Assembly (NCBI GenBank): GCA_963970005.1
Contig: CAXAMN010015446.1
Location: forward strand, 964,537 to 1,028,536
From: Durusdinium trenchii
Lineage: Eukaryota; Sar; Dinophyceae; Suessiales; Symbiodiniaceae
Direction of reading: 5' to 3'
Length of the DNA: 64,000 nucleotides
Part shown: positions 30,401-40,112 of the stretch, in pieces
How positions within the stretch are numbered: position 1 is the first letter of the stretch
Layout: each line of letters starts with the position of its first letter
Made by a program: the position numbers and the translations under genes
Notes under the pieces: generated by a model
What the model saw: only the letters and a program-made list of their open reading frames with translations
The model's database searches: none
What the model was told of the DNA's origin: nothing

Positions 30401-32801
30401 AGAAGCTTTCAGTTCAGAGAGGACAGATTTTTATGAGACCTCAGGACCTCTTCCAAGAACCGAGGGAGAAAATCTTGTAGAGGACTTGCTCAACAGGGAT
30501 GTTGCAGAACAAGCTTTTGAAGCAGGTGAAGAAGTTCCTCCTTATACAAGAGTCTCCACTATCGCTGGTGAAGGTTATACTGGAAGTATGACACTTCTGG
30601 AAGATGAGGATATGGAAGAGGAAGTTCCTGAAGAAGATCCTGCAGTTGAACCTGGAAAGGAACAAGAAATATTTGACGAAGATGCAGGTGTTTTCCCTTC
30701 AGAGGAACTAAAGATGGAAGTTGACCAGGAGGAAGCCAAGGAAGAGTCAACGCCACACTTTCTGTCAAGAGAGATAGGTGAGGACTCAACTGCATCGCAC
30801 TTACCATCAGGTGAGATGGATGCTAACCTTGATGATACTTCAGGTCAGCGGAAATCTAAGAAAAGCCGCCTGAATAAGATTCCTGATCCTCATTTTCATG
30901 AAGAAGTTCAGGATGATGCAACCATGGAAGAGAAGAAAGAGGCGGTGGAGAAAATAAAAGAGGTCAGAGAGGATGATGGAGAGAAGAAATTGGAGGCTGA
31001 AATCCAAGAATCTTTTCCATCTGAAGTAGTTGTTGAAAAGGATACAACAAAAGCTGACAATACCTATGAGTTGCATACTTCACCTTTGAAGTTGCTTGGA
31101 GAGCTTACAGGAGATCCAGGTATTGGCTTTTATCAACTATGCTTCAGGGAAACTCATGCAAGATTGCTGAATCATGTTTGTTTCAGAAAAGGTGAGATTT
31201 CCCATCCTCATTATCAGTCAAGGATCAACGAGAATGATTTTGTTCGATCCATTCGCAATATCTGTCCAGTACCTCCACCTGATTGTTATGAACATGAACC
31301 AGAGCATGATTTGAAGAGATTCTTCATCAATGATGACCGCATCATTTATTTGGATGGCAGGTATCAGGTCGATCCAAAGGCCCTTGAAAGGGCAGGTCAT
31401 GCTCGAGAAGAATTGGAGGATACGAAAAAGGAACTCAAGAAGGAACTGGAATCATATGGTCCCAAGGGACCCAGTTGGGACTTTGTCACCTTCTATGAAG
31501 AGCTGTGCAGAAGGTTCCTCAAGGGAAGAATAGAAGAACCATATGGAACTAACTTATTGGCCAGCTCGGAGTCCTTGACATTTTTATCCTGGAACTATGG
31601 CAATATGGTTCGTGGTCAGAAGTATACCACACCAAGGTTTCTCCAAGGACTTGATAGTGCAATGAGGCCACGCAAACAGAGCGCCATGTCACTTCAGAAT
31701 GAGCAATTTGAGAACAACCTTTTCTTCAACATGCTCTTCTTTTTACGTGCGCATGTCGTTATTCTCCAGGAAGCTCATCTTCTTGTTCCTGCCAAGGAAT
31801 TTATTGAGCAAAAGAATTGGACAGTTTGTTTCAATGATTGGGAGAATCTTGCAGTGATGGCTAGATTGGCACCAGGTGGATATGTCAAGATCATTGCTGG
31901 ACATGACCAAGACCTTGGTCACTGTGAACAGCGTGATGTAACTTGGGCTATCTACGAGATTTGTTTTGGAGAAACAAGGCCTCGTCAAGACTTTAAGGAT
32001 GCAGACTTTGAATTTGACGACTATGGTCCTGAGGACAAGCGTGTTCCACTTACTCGAGCGAACATGCATACCATCAGAGTCTGTAATTATCATGTTGATA
32101 CACACCGTGCTGTGGATGCCCACCTACTGACAGGAGAACAAACAGCATTGATGCTTTACGAGTGTTTTGTCTATGAGGTGGACATCATTTCTGGTGATGC
32201 AAATAGTTTGGCCTACAGAATGTCTGGGTACAAAAGGCAGCCAATGGCTAACTACTATTACAGCACCATGCAGCATTGGATCCGCAGGTTTTCAGAAGCT
32301 CGTGTCAAAGCAGATCCTGGTATCAAAGCACCTATTCCCAGAACATTTTATAGTTCAACTTCACAGGTCCTCAAGAATTGTGAAGATTACTTTGACAAAC
32401 TCTGGGAAGAATATTCTACTGTTGAAAGGGAAGAATACCAAGGATCAAAGCTTGGCGATACATGTTTGTCTACCGTTGTTGAATGGGGTCATTCAATGAG
32501 TGAAGAGGAATATGAAAATTCCACAGTGAGCACGAAGGAGTTCATCTGCAATTTTTCAGAGAACTTTGCCATGATTGACACGGAGGTTATGTGCTCAAGG
32601 CCCACTGACGAGGACAGTCATGGTCCAATGTTTATTTCACTCAGACCAGCTTCCTTTTCATCTGGAGACAGAAAACAGTATCGCATGGGACCAACTCTTC
32701 ATGAGGCTAACTTGCGGAGGAAGGAGAGACAAAAGCAGAATAAAAGGAAAGGAAGGCCGCCAACTTCTGATCAAGCAACTTCATCGTTTGCAGCGGCATA
32801 A
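27423..32801 (+). CDS. ORF3: large protein with Tpt1/KptA-like and EEP-nuclease-like domains
   Basis: The start is the ATG at 27423 (MTGQGASNMVNIFEYARN); a GTG at 27402 is upstream in phase. It is 1792 codons, intronless, entirely inside the LTRs. Residues ~115-345 match RNA 2'-phosphotransferases (Tpt1/KptA): LNYMLRHD (R127, H128), HSDEKQRFHL, GVNQGHTG (H210), FHVTRRENWASIERYGLM, GRDYVHFM (R270, H274) and GRPLYFSNNGVVL. Residues ~350-930 are not recognised. Residues ~930-1210 are acidic and low-complexity. Residues ~1385-1745 resemble the endonuclease/exonuclease/phosphatase fold: LSWNYGN (N1391), VVILQEAH (E1450), NYHVDTH (H1557), ISGDANS (D1592, N1594) and DSHGPMF (H1733). No signal peptide or membrane segment is evident, so it is not envelope-like. 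Function in the element is unknown. Confidence 0.9.
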   Translation: MTGQGASNMVNIFEYARNWSQKVPWGQPQNWANRLRRPRTPVEFHRNSEQDELILTDILAMCLAPENHTKFNFRVRWFAEIARYALGYVTQEEEDEYERSRQFVATRVAWRQNDYGKIATGLNYMLRHDRSLDRLMDSRAMIELMPLITEGTARMPSPCRIYPNTFFAILHSDEKQRFHLVIRLDKNVWYNTGNQYDMPFSMRLGVNQGHTGLMQNISPEKLNHRLTSIEARCLGHVFHVTRRENWASIERYGLMRDPQSWNRRNRGEGRDYVHFMYSNPQTSLYIPLGPGTVVPRDYGQPLYVKLDVILWLRAGRPLYFSNNGVVLAHCDVEPEYLDISVDEPQPRDAPEPAKELRNPKSAEEMMELINSEKVQQERVRALFTRLSIDKPYARELLRRIHAEEPETKQVKRHMLLWLENLDLGAIARFVQYENHPEREYNRSRLRSRQSMSEGHYLQGWSLIAPKEIDDRDPWSILGYSTPKLIVDGDGVTSRSLFMVHPLVLSKDQAKLVKADEEVLRFDHIWTDITSKSSTARTSGEPQQDEEDDSAHVAEREMTWFIQNVNNLVLNPWMVYDIGMVSLHDRVGTRVLQSTGEDVILVRDWDRLTRHQREYFCRRYKLLRPSVYGTEEDPKTYAPSFEPGISQWMELAQTGYQQFFFIRAWENGRRWAEILTDHGIASVELSSFLDMCRDPKLLGWNFGIPEPQWDNFGNTVEEAFNNPLFAKLHYRFKQEEEIGRVMHLVSELVCDFFIKVLPKWVLDHSILWEEFMILDPDTNLPAYKTSEAALQAERNPEKYHTHFAMNFKKFRFSARIVWYLIDRDRNHLESFLHNSNSRFVQHACYQLREYVQARVAVSDPLYEMIKKEEFERQYNSKFLEAISCSRVVVEPVSSGTYEPSSKLNLKVLQDILKGIFKIQKDEELAKERDEGEEQAAQNISYLLADDMELDFDDDDVPVWRSIVNKYRESDQVLQGEAVKITHLFRDQKDNEKATEAFSSERTDFYETSGPLPRTEGENLVEDLLNRDVAEQAFEAGEEVPPYTRVSTIAGEGYTGSMTLLEDEDMEEEVPEEDPAVEPGKEQEIFDEDAGVFPSEELKMEVDQEEAKEESTPHFLSREIGEDSTASHLPSGEMDANLDDTSGQRKSKKSRLNKIPDPHFHEEVQDDATMEEKKEAVEKIKEVREDDGEKKLEAEIQESFPSEVVVEKDTTKADNTYELHTSPLKLLGELTGDPGIGFYQLCFRETHARLLNHVCFRKGEISHPHYQSRINENDFVRSIRNICPVPPPDCYEHEPEHDLKRFFINDDRIIYLDGRYQVDPKALERAGHAREELEDTKKELKKELESYGPKGPSWDFVTFYEELCRRFLKGRIEEPYGTNLLASSESLTFLSWNYGNMVRGQKYTTPRFLQGLDSAMRPRKQSAMSLQNEQFENNLFFNMLFFLRAHVVILQEAHLLVPAKEFIEQKNWTVCFNDWENLAVMARLAPGGYVKIIAGHDQDLGHCEQRDVTWAIYEICFGETRPRQDFKDADFEFDDYGPEDKRVPLTRANMHTIRVCNYHVDTHRAVDAHLLTGEQTALMLYECFVYEVDIISGDANSLAYRMSGYKRQPMANYYYSTMQHWIRRFSEARVKADPGIKAPIPRTFYSSTSQVLKNCEDYFDKLWEEYSTVEREEYQGSKLGDTCLSTVVEWGHSMSEEEYENSTVSTKEFICNFSENFAMIDTEVMCSRPTDEDSHGPMFISLRPASFSSGDRKQYRMGPTLHEANLRRKERQKQNKRKGRPPTSDQATSSFAAA
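27777..28440 (+). other. Tpt1/KptA-like RNA 2'-phosphotransferase domain of ORF3
   Basis: Tpt1/KptA enzymes remove a 2'-phosphate from RNA using NAD+, leaving ADP-ribose cyclic phosphate; some also ADP-ribosylate 5'-phosphorylated ends. All sequence blocks of the family occur in order here. Of the four catalytic residues (R-H-R-R), R127, H128 and R270 are present. The Arg that normally precedes the QGH motif by three is Gly205, with an Arg two residues earlier (R203). The usual HGT is H239-V-T. A loop insertion lies between HSDEKQRF and QGH. Confidence 0.82.
31575..32640 (+). other. EEP (APE-like) nuclease domain of ORF3
   Basis: The fold family includes AP endonucleases, DNase I, CCR4-type deadenylases and inositol phosphatases. 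Markers seen: start strand with WN (N1391), metal-binding Glu in LQE (E1450), NYH (H1557), the GD-x-N signature (D1592, N1594) and a terminal H-x-P (H1733-G-P). The usual Asp-His pair reads Asp-Ser-His, so the Asp before His is Ser. Substrate cannot be told. Confidence 0.72.
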
Positions 32802-33714
32802 TTCCTGAGCGAAGGCTGAAATTTAAATGATGGCTAGGAAGTGAAGATACTTCTGGTTACAGTTGATACTTTGCTTCCAGGCTTGACTTTAAGTTGCCAG
32901 GCTGAAGTTTTAATAAATTCTGGTTTGCAATGAAAAGAAACTTTTTATCAAAGAAGATACTCCTGCATTCCAGGTTTATACGCTTTAGCATGGAGATAGG
33001 TATGGACAGTTTTGCATAACTGATGATATCTATCACAGTCGCTTTTCTGAGTGACCTCTAATGGACAACCAGTCATGGTTGATGATTAAGTCATTTCATG
33101 ATTTGCAATTGTAGTGCAAGATTTTTTTTGTACATACATTTGCCGGTATCTCCTTCTTGTGTTTTTGATGTGAATGTGAAAGAGAGTCCTTTTGATGCAG
33201 TTTATTTTGTCTGTGACTGAAAGCGGCCGAGACCACGTCACGAGAAGATTATTCCTCGGACCGTACGCTCCTTGCATTTTGCAAGGCATTTTAATTAATT
33301 GAATTTGTGCGGTCTTGAATTTTTAGTTCTTTGTTACGCGAGTGTCGTTTGATTCTTTTATAGGTCTCTGTCGAGAAAAAGCCGCTTTCCCTTTTAGTTG
33401 ATTTAGCTCAGGCCCTAAAGAGCTAGTGAGCGCCGGTACATGGTATCTCCGCCTGCGAAAAGTACAGTCTCCAGCCGAGGTACATTATCGCTTTGATTTT
33501 GTACTTGAGGTGAGTCAGCTATTGCTCCCTCACTGTATTTAGTAGCTATGAGATTACCTTCTCTGAAGTGTGAAACACACTGGATTAGGTAAGTACATGG
33601 CACCGTAGTTTTCTTTTAAGTTGTCAGAGCTAGCTGGACTGATTTAGCCTTGCAGTAGAAAAGAGTATGCGACATACGCAATCAGCTAGAAGTGGACATG
33701 AATCTTGTGCCTGC
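32802..33714 (+). other. 3' untranslated region of the retrotransposon
   Basis: About 900 bases without a conserved frame, AT-richer than the ORFs. No clear polypurine tract abuts the 3' LTR: the last bases are CTTGTGCCTGC. The nearest purine run is GTAGAAAAGAG at about 33655-33665, some 50 bases away. Confidence 0.6.
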
Positions 33715-33875
33715 TGAAAAGTAGAGCCTACCTGTACAGGGTTCCACTCCAACAGCTGATATAGTGTGTCCATGCTTGACTGCTTCAAGGCTCAAAGAGC
33801 AAGAGGATAAGACTCTGCGCGTAAAAGACACTAGCGGTCTGCACCTCTACCGTGTACGCCCTAGTCACTCTTTCA
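33715..33875 (+). repeat. 3' LTR (161 bp)
   Basis: Identical to the 5' LTR except G at 33821 instead of A. It ends CACTCTTTCA and is followed by CCCCC. Confidence 0.97.
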
Positions 33876-33880
33876 CCCCC
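33876..33880. other. Target-site duplication, right copy
   Basis: CCCCC after the 3' LTR, followed by TCCCCCTCCC, the continuation of the C-rich host tract seen before the 5' LTR. Confidence 0.6.
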
Positions 33881-33984
33881 TCCCCCTCCCCTCCCCGGCC
33901 CCTCCCCTCGTCGCCAGCACTACTAGCATTCTGGACATAAGGTGAAGTCATGCGCTTGGCAGTCACAGCAGCACGACGCTGGCC

Positions 33985-34525
33985 GTGACGTTGCGCAATA
34001 CAGCACGAACCCCGCGCAATGAGGTCGCGCAATGCGGCTTCGAGGCCGCGCGTGCGCACCCGGCAGCCTATGGCAGCCTGACACAGCGCGTACTGCGTTC
34101 ACAGACCATATTGCTCGACACCAACGAGCATCGATGCAACACAGCCTCTCTGCAAAGCCCTGTGGAGAAACTCCTCGCGTCGCGGAACACCATTCGACTC
34201 AGCCTTATACCCTAGCGTGGCGAAATCTTACCGCGTCGTGGAGCACACCCACCATAGCGTGACGTCCATCCCTGGCAGTACCGGTCGCGCCCCTCCAGCA
34301 CTATCCTTACAAGGGGGTTGGTCACTGAGTCACTGCGGCTTCGACGCAACGCGTGCAGGCCTGTAATCCTGACACAGTGCGTGCAGCTGTGGGACCATAG
34401 CTGGTACACATGCGAGCGTTTACGCATTGCGACTTTTACGCACGCCTGTTTTCACACACCCATACACAAACGAGCGTCGACGCAACGCAGCCTCTCTGCA
34501 GAGCCGTGTGGCGCAATCTGACCGC
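33985..34525 (+). repeat. Diverged direct duplication in GC-rich DNA
   Basis: The stretches around 34129-34165 and 34473-34510 share GCAACRCAGCCTCTCTGCA, and both are preceded by related TGCGGCTTCGA... and CCTGACACAG blocks (34031/34333 and 34076/34368). This looks like an old ~300-345 bp tandem duplication. Frames across it are not convincing genes. Confidence 0.55.
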
Positions 34526-36759
34526 AACGGTGTTCCTCTTGAGCCTTCTTGTGCTCTCTGGCTTTGTTGGCTTGATCCATGATTGACCACGGGGCACGTT
34601 CCTGAAACACCGGAGACAGTCCCTCACCAGAAAAGGTCCCGACAGCTGCCCGGTCCGTCTCTACCTTTCGTGTTTCCCCGCTCAAGTGCAATTAACCCCA
34701 GTCACCTGATGCAGCTGCATATTCCGGGAACGTCCAGGTGGAAGGACCAAAAGCCGCAAGACCAGCAAGACAATGACAAGGTCCACGAATCCAGTGATGA
34801 AGACCATCCTGAAACTGCACCTATGGGGCCTAGTTTCGAGGCAAGCAGACTGTCCTTGGTTGGGTTGATGTGATTCTCAATGCCCACCATAGTTAAATAC
34901 TTTGAATGGTTCTCAGTTGCAGTGAGAAAGTGAGAGGCACTGGTGGTCACGAAGGACGAGATTTTGCTGGCTGAAATTCCCAACCAGAGGTGCGAGGTTG
35001 TACTTCCTGCGCTTCGTGTTGTGTGCAGCCAAAGGCAAATGGCCTCTTCATGATCTTAAGCCAAACGCGTGTATGTTTATAATGTGCACTTGTGGTATAC
35101 TGTATATATATAACTAGGTATACAGTATACCTATGTATCTCCCCACATATCTGAAGTCCAACCCAGCTTGCCATAGGCTGCACGAGGTCAAGAGCTTTTA
35201 CCCCGATTTAGGATACGAAATGAGCGGGAAGAACATGGCCGCGTGCTTAAGCAAAACATGTTTCTTCACTCGAAGACAAAACATGCAAGAACATGACCTG
35301 ACCAGACCAAGGTCCATTCCCGCATCCTTCAGCATTTGCGCGCAGTGGATCGGCCGGCCGGATCCAAATCCAGCTTTCAGCCCCTTGCCCGCACTGGTAG
35401 GATTTTGGGAGCCTTGGAATGGCTGTGCTTTCCAACAACACTGCATCAGGATTCGCCATGCAATCCCCTTTTCTTCGCTGATCTCTGCAAAATGGGCAGA
35501 GAGCAAACAAGAGGAGAAGGAACAGAAGCCCCCTTTGCAGTTGGAGATCAGAGCACAACAAGCGAATGGCCAGTTTGGGCACATGTCAATTAGCCAGCAG
35601 AGGTGCCTTTGCCAAATTTAGGAAATGCCAACAGGAAGATATAGAAACGTTTTGACGCCAGCGATTCCACCTTAGCCAAGGAGCCTTCGCCCATATACTC
35701 TTGACTTGCCAATGCCGTGGGGAGTATGCCAAGAGCTTCCACAATCGTTAAAATCACTCCTATCATCTTATGACTGCGGCTTACCACCGAAGCAGGCGTG
35801 TTATACACAGCTGCTGAGTTTCCAAGTTCTTGCCATCCAAGTGTCACCAAGTGGTTCTTACCGCTCTCAGGTGGAAATCTTGCATTTGACATTGTCGACC
35901 TTGCGTCGGGCAATGCAAGGGGACGAGCTGGAAAACAAGACTGTGGTGGTGGAGGAATGTTGGGAAGTGCAAAGGGCTGCAATAGCAGCAGGCTGTGACG
36001 AGGGCGCCGGCTTTGGTGGAGCAATGCATGTAAAGGCTCTGTAAGAATACGACGGGAAGGATGCCCGCTAGTACACCTTAAGCTTCTGCAGGTGCGGCTT
36101 TGGGTTGCGTTTGACTGAGGCATGCCACCGTCCCCAGTAACTAGGTTATTGCTATAGCTTCGGTCACTAGCTGAGAGGCCCGCCTATCACATCATTGTTT
36201 TGCAACAGCGACGTGAGACGTGGATTTGGTGGTGTGTCGTTCCGTGTTGAGCATGCTTGAGGAGGGAACGCATGGTGATGTGTCGTGCACGCAATTGCGG
36301 TACTTCGCGCGTGCACATGCACCAATGTGCAAAGACAAGTATTTTCAAGCATGAGCGAATGTCGTGCAGCAGGCTTTGAGTCTGGGTGGCAGCTTCCCTT
36401 TCTACCAAATGAACCAGAGCAGCAGAATGGCTGGGTTGCTGAAGGTGGCTTGATGGAAGAAGGTGACAGTTTATATATTGCTAAGCGTCTATGAGAGTTC
36501 ACTGCAGGTCTGCAGAGACGACATCCACTGCTGGATCCAAATCGGAATGCCGCGCGGAAAAAGAAAGGGCCACCCATCAGACAGCTTCGTTTCTGGAAAC
36601 CCAACGGAACGTGGCAGCGCGAGATTAATTCAGATACCGACGCCAAGACTTGAGTAGTATTTTTCATGATTGTTCACTGCAATGGGTGCAGAGTATAGCT
36701 GTTCATATTGTTCATGCGTAGTCAGGTACTTGATTGGCGCACGAAGCTGCACCCAACAA
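34526..36759. other. Region without a secure gene
   Basis: Open + strand stretches such as 34583-34873 and 35133-35621, and - strand stretches such as 35590-36123 and 36167-36667, show no domain I recognise. Because a DysF-like exon follows on the + strand, parts of 34.6-36.7 kb may hold upstream exons of that gene. Confidence 0.35.
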
Positions 36760-36941
36760 TGTTTGCATTTTCCGAGCTGTCCGCTTTCACAAAGAGCGCT
36801 CAGGACGCTGAAGGCTGGCAGTACGCCACTGGTTGGTCCAGCCGAGATTGGCGAGCGGCACCTCGCATCATGCTTGATGTTGTGCGGAGACGAAAATGGA
36901 CGTTGCAATACACACTGAACTTCCTGGGCCAGGCTGGATAG
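36760..36941 (+). CDS. Dysferlin (DysF)-domain-like exon
   Basis: The + frame reads AQDAEGWQYATGWSSRDWRA followed by VVRRRKWTLQYTLNF. The pattern D-x-x-G-W-x-Y-A ... W ... D-x-V-R-R-R-x-W is the signature of DysF domains, found in ferlins, peroxins of the Pex30 type and TECPR proteins. Only this part of the gene is recognised; the flanking 34.6-38.3 kb may contain other exons. Confidence 0.55.
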
Positions 36942-38580
36942 CAAGACCCTATATATATAGTTATATATATATAAGATATGCATAGACAAAAGAAATGATA
37001 AGTAATATGATATTGGCAATGTTCGTGCAAATTGCATTCTGGCCATTGGTGCTTTGCATGATTGATTGTCCGAAAGCAAATCATTGGATTCTTTTTTGTC
37101 ATTCTTCTTCTGCCTTCTCCAGATGTCTTCGCCTTCGTTGCCCGCGCCAAAGCTACCTGTCTCGATGGCTCCGTCTTTGGCGCCATCAGTGACCGAGTCC
37201 GTGCCACCGTCAGCAGATGTCTCAGCGTTTCCATCGGCAGCGGCATCCCCTACCCGAACGAAGCGCCGCCCAGAGCAGCCAGAAAGCTCAGCCTCAGCCA
37301 AGCCGGGTCCGATTTCAGTGGCTGGGACTTTAAGCTACAAGAATATTTTTCCAAATCAACTTCAGAGGGAAGGAAGGGTACTGCTGTAGCCGCTGTAGCT
37401 CCATTTTAAGGTTTTTTAATGTTGACTCTTGTGCCACACCTTGAAGCACCACTGAGACAGCGTCCTTTCCGTTGCATGTTGCTTCGTTTGCCATTTTGTT
37501 TTGGTCCTTGCCTTTGCAACGCCACAGCCTCAAACTCAGGCTCGGCAGCTTCATGACATTGCTGCTGCGGCTGCCAGACGACAATGGACCGTGCTGGTTT
37601 GCATTGTCCGAATTGTTCAAAAACAAGAGGCAATGAAAAGAGACAAGAGCTGGCAGAGACTGAGAAACGAGAGGAAGACAAGAGAAGGCATTGCATTCCT
37701 GGAAGACACCATCATTGCATATCATTGCACCAGTGTTCGCAGTGCTTGCAGGACCACCACACGCCGCCTGCCACTGCCAAGACCTTCGAGCATTGCCTCT
37801 CCAAGCTCAGCTCAATCACCAAGCTTTGCGCGACCACAAAGTGCAGCCAGCTCCAGTTACAGGCCAGCGTTCAGTGCATATATATATATATATTATATAT
37901 TTGTATATATATATGTATATGTAAATTCATGTGGGGTTGATACAAACTCGTTGTGGTCTCATTCCCGTGCAAGGCAGTCAACACAGGCAGTAGGACAGTC
38001 TCATGGAGGTCAACTTCAGAGCTCTTTGCATGTACCTCGGGTAGGGCATGCGGGGCACGTACAGCCCACTGCAGCTACGACTGCAGTTGTCCAGACAGGA
38101 AGCTTCCCGCTAACCCGCGTCTTGGCAAAACTTTATCAGAACTATATCAACATAGAATGGGTACTTGATAAGGCCAGCATGAGCTATGCATGTGGACCAA
38201 GGTGTCCCACAAATGAGAGATCCTCTCCTGGCAAGCTTTTCTTCAACAACCAGTAGGGTATCAACTGCAACTGCTTCAAGGCTTCGATCAATGGATTCCT
38301 GAGTTGATGGATTCCTTTTTACTTTGTCAAATTTGTAATGTTATATCATATTATGTACGCATATGCATCTGTATATGGCGGAGTTTGTGTACAGTATTTA
38401 TATATATGATTGAATATGCAGATATGAGTTTTCGCGTGAAGCGATCGTTGGAACAAAGCGAGCGAAGAGGGAGGGAAAGGTGGACCTCTCGCTGCCTAGC
38501 TCATGGGATGAGTGGCCATACTATTGGGTACGGTTGGGTACATCGACAAGCAAGTTGTTCACCAAAATCTTGTTTAAGGG
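36942..38580. other. TA-rich introns and unassigned open stretches
   Basis: 36950-36980, 37878-37922 and 38390-38410 are TA repeats. Frames at 37062-37409 and 37501-37940 are open on + but ambiguous between phases: one reads ARRQWTVLVCIVRIVQKQEA, another CPNCSKTRGNEKRQEL. They could be later exons of the DysF-like gene. Confidence 0.3.
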
Positions 38581-38676
38581 CAAGGACGCTACTAGGGGCT
38601 CCTGGCCTTACTACTAGGAACAAGAGCGGTACTAGGAACAAAGGGGCATCGCTACTAGGAGCAAGGACGCTACTAG
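38581..38676 (+). repeat. Dispersed CTAGTAG-type repeat, copy 2
   Basis: Contains GCTACTAGGGGCTCCTGGCC, ACTACTAGGAACAAG and GCTACTAGGAGCAAGGACG, the same units in the same strand as 6906-7045. Confidence 0.85.
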
Positions 38677-39007
38677 CTGCCGCCCGTGTGCTGGCGACAG
38701 CGGAAAGTGCGAAGTGATGAAGTGGTGGTACGGTGGCTGGTTTGGTCGCCCTTGTCTGCTCTTGTGTCGTTTTGCTCCTGTCCTGCCATCTAAGTCTGTC
38801 TTAGTGCAGTGCAAAAACACAAAACGGCCCTCCACAGCGATGCCTAACTTCCCTAAACTTTCGTTTGGATCTCTCTACAGTTTGGGCCCAGTAGTTCACA
38901 TTTTTCTTTGACATGAATTGAATTACTAGAAGGAATCAAGTAGTGAGGTTTGCGCTGGTGGTGAGCTAAGCAGCTACAGTAATGCTTTTGTTAGCCTACT
39001 TCACCTG

Positions 39008-39250
39008 TGCCCACCTGCACAGCAAAACACAAGAAGCAGGGAACCAAGGAACCAAACTATACTCGTACGAAGAAGAAAACCGCAGATTGAATAAGCATTA
39101 AATCAAGAGTTATATAACTCTTCCCATCGCCCCCACATCATGTGTCACCCACCCCCTTGCAAAGCAAAACACAAGAAGCAGCAAACCAAACCACACGCAA
39201 CAAACCCATGGAGTTAAAGTTTGAATAAGAATAAAATCAGGAGTTGATTC
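39008..39250 (+). repeat. Imperfect ~142 bp tandem duplication
   Basis: GCAAAACACAAGAAGCAG occurs at about 39020 and 39163. Each is followed by related AACCAAACC and a GAATAAG..TTAAATCA / GAATAAAATCA block. No gene is visible. Confidence 0.6.
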
Positions 39251-40112
39251 TTTCCTTGTGCCATCATTTGTCACAAAGAAAACCAACATTAAACAAAAGG
39301 AGAATTGCAACCAGAGGTGATTCTTTGTGTCTTGCAGGTGGCAAGCTGATTGAATTACCTCTTGAGTTACCAGTAGTAAGTTTTATATATTCTCAGGTCA
39401 CAAATTGAATGGAGGTCCAAGGTGAAGAATCAACAGAGGAGTTAATAACAAATAACTCTTGGATTCAGTCTCTTCCCAGACATGGACCATGACCTGTGGG
39501 CCATACATGTTGCGTTGTGCACCACAAGGACTAGTGACTACTGCTGGAACCAACGGACCTTCTTACAAACAGCTGCAGCTGTCACACAAACTCAACCTGG
39601 TATTCCCTTACGCGCCCCCCCCCACTCAGCCACGGGGGACATGTTCGTTTTGCACAAACAGACTTTTGTCGGGGGATGTGCGTGTGTGTATATATATATA
39701 TAGGGTTAGTTATAAGTTATAAACAAGGATGATGCACGCGCATACGCATGCCGTGATATGACTTGATGAGTGCCACAAGCCACGAAATGAAGATTCAAAG
39801 CAGCTTGGCAGATGCGTATTGATGTTGTTTTTCCCTCACCCCGTGGACTAAAGGCCTCAATATCGCGTGGTGGTCAACCAAAGATGATGATCACAAATGC
39901 GTGCGGAGGCCAGCCGTGGGGCATGAGAGACATCATTTGGCATGGGCCTCTTCAGCTTGTTTCCACCTTTGTTTAGTCGTGAAAAGTGGCAAGAGCTTCC
40001 TGAGTAAGTCATATCATATGCGTGCGCCCTTCATCCAGCCCTTGGATCTGCAGTGTTGGTCGCCCCTTGACAGTCTACAACTGTGAGTTCTAAGGACCAG
40101 ACAGCTAATTGA

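Larger units (their letters stand above)
18407..33875 (+). mobile_element. 15.5 kb copia-type LTR retrotransposon with a third cargo ORF
   Basis: Complete element from TG at 18407 to CA at 33875. The internal order is Gag, aspartic protease, integrase, methyltransferase-like linker, reverse transcriptase, RNase H: integrase before RT is the hallmark of Ty1/copia (Pseudoviridae). A further 5.4 kb ORF follows RNase H. LTRs are 161 bp and 160/161 identical, so the insertion is fairly recent. A 5 bp flank CCCCC is present on both sides, the usual copia target-site length. Most copia elements are ~5-6 kb with longer LTRs, so both the total size and the tiny LTRs are unusual. Two in-frame stops and one frameshift break Gag-Pol, so this copy may not move on its own. 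Confidence 0.95.

Noticed and set aside
27423-32801. Envelope-like third ORF
   Set aside because: No signal peptide, membrane anchor or coiled fusion-type segment; enzyme-like motifs are seen instead.
34032-34262. Arg/Ala-rich frames in the GC-rich duplicated region
   Set aside because: Open in several phases and matching the duplication boundaries, not exon borders; no domain.
36167-36667. 166-residue - strand ORF
   Set aside because: No domain, no repeat-independent conservation, and opposite to all recognised host genes here; not supportable.
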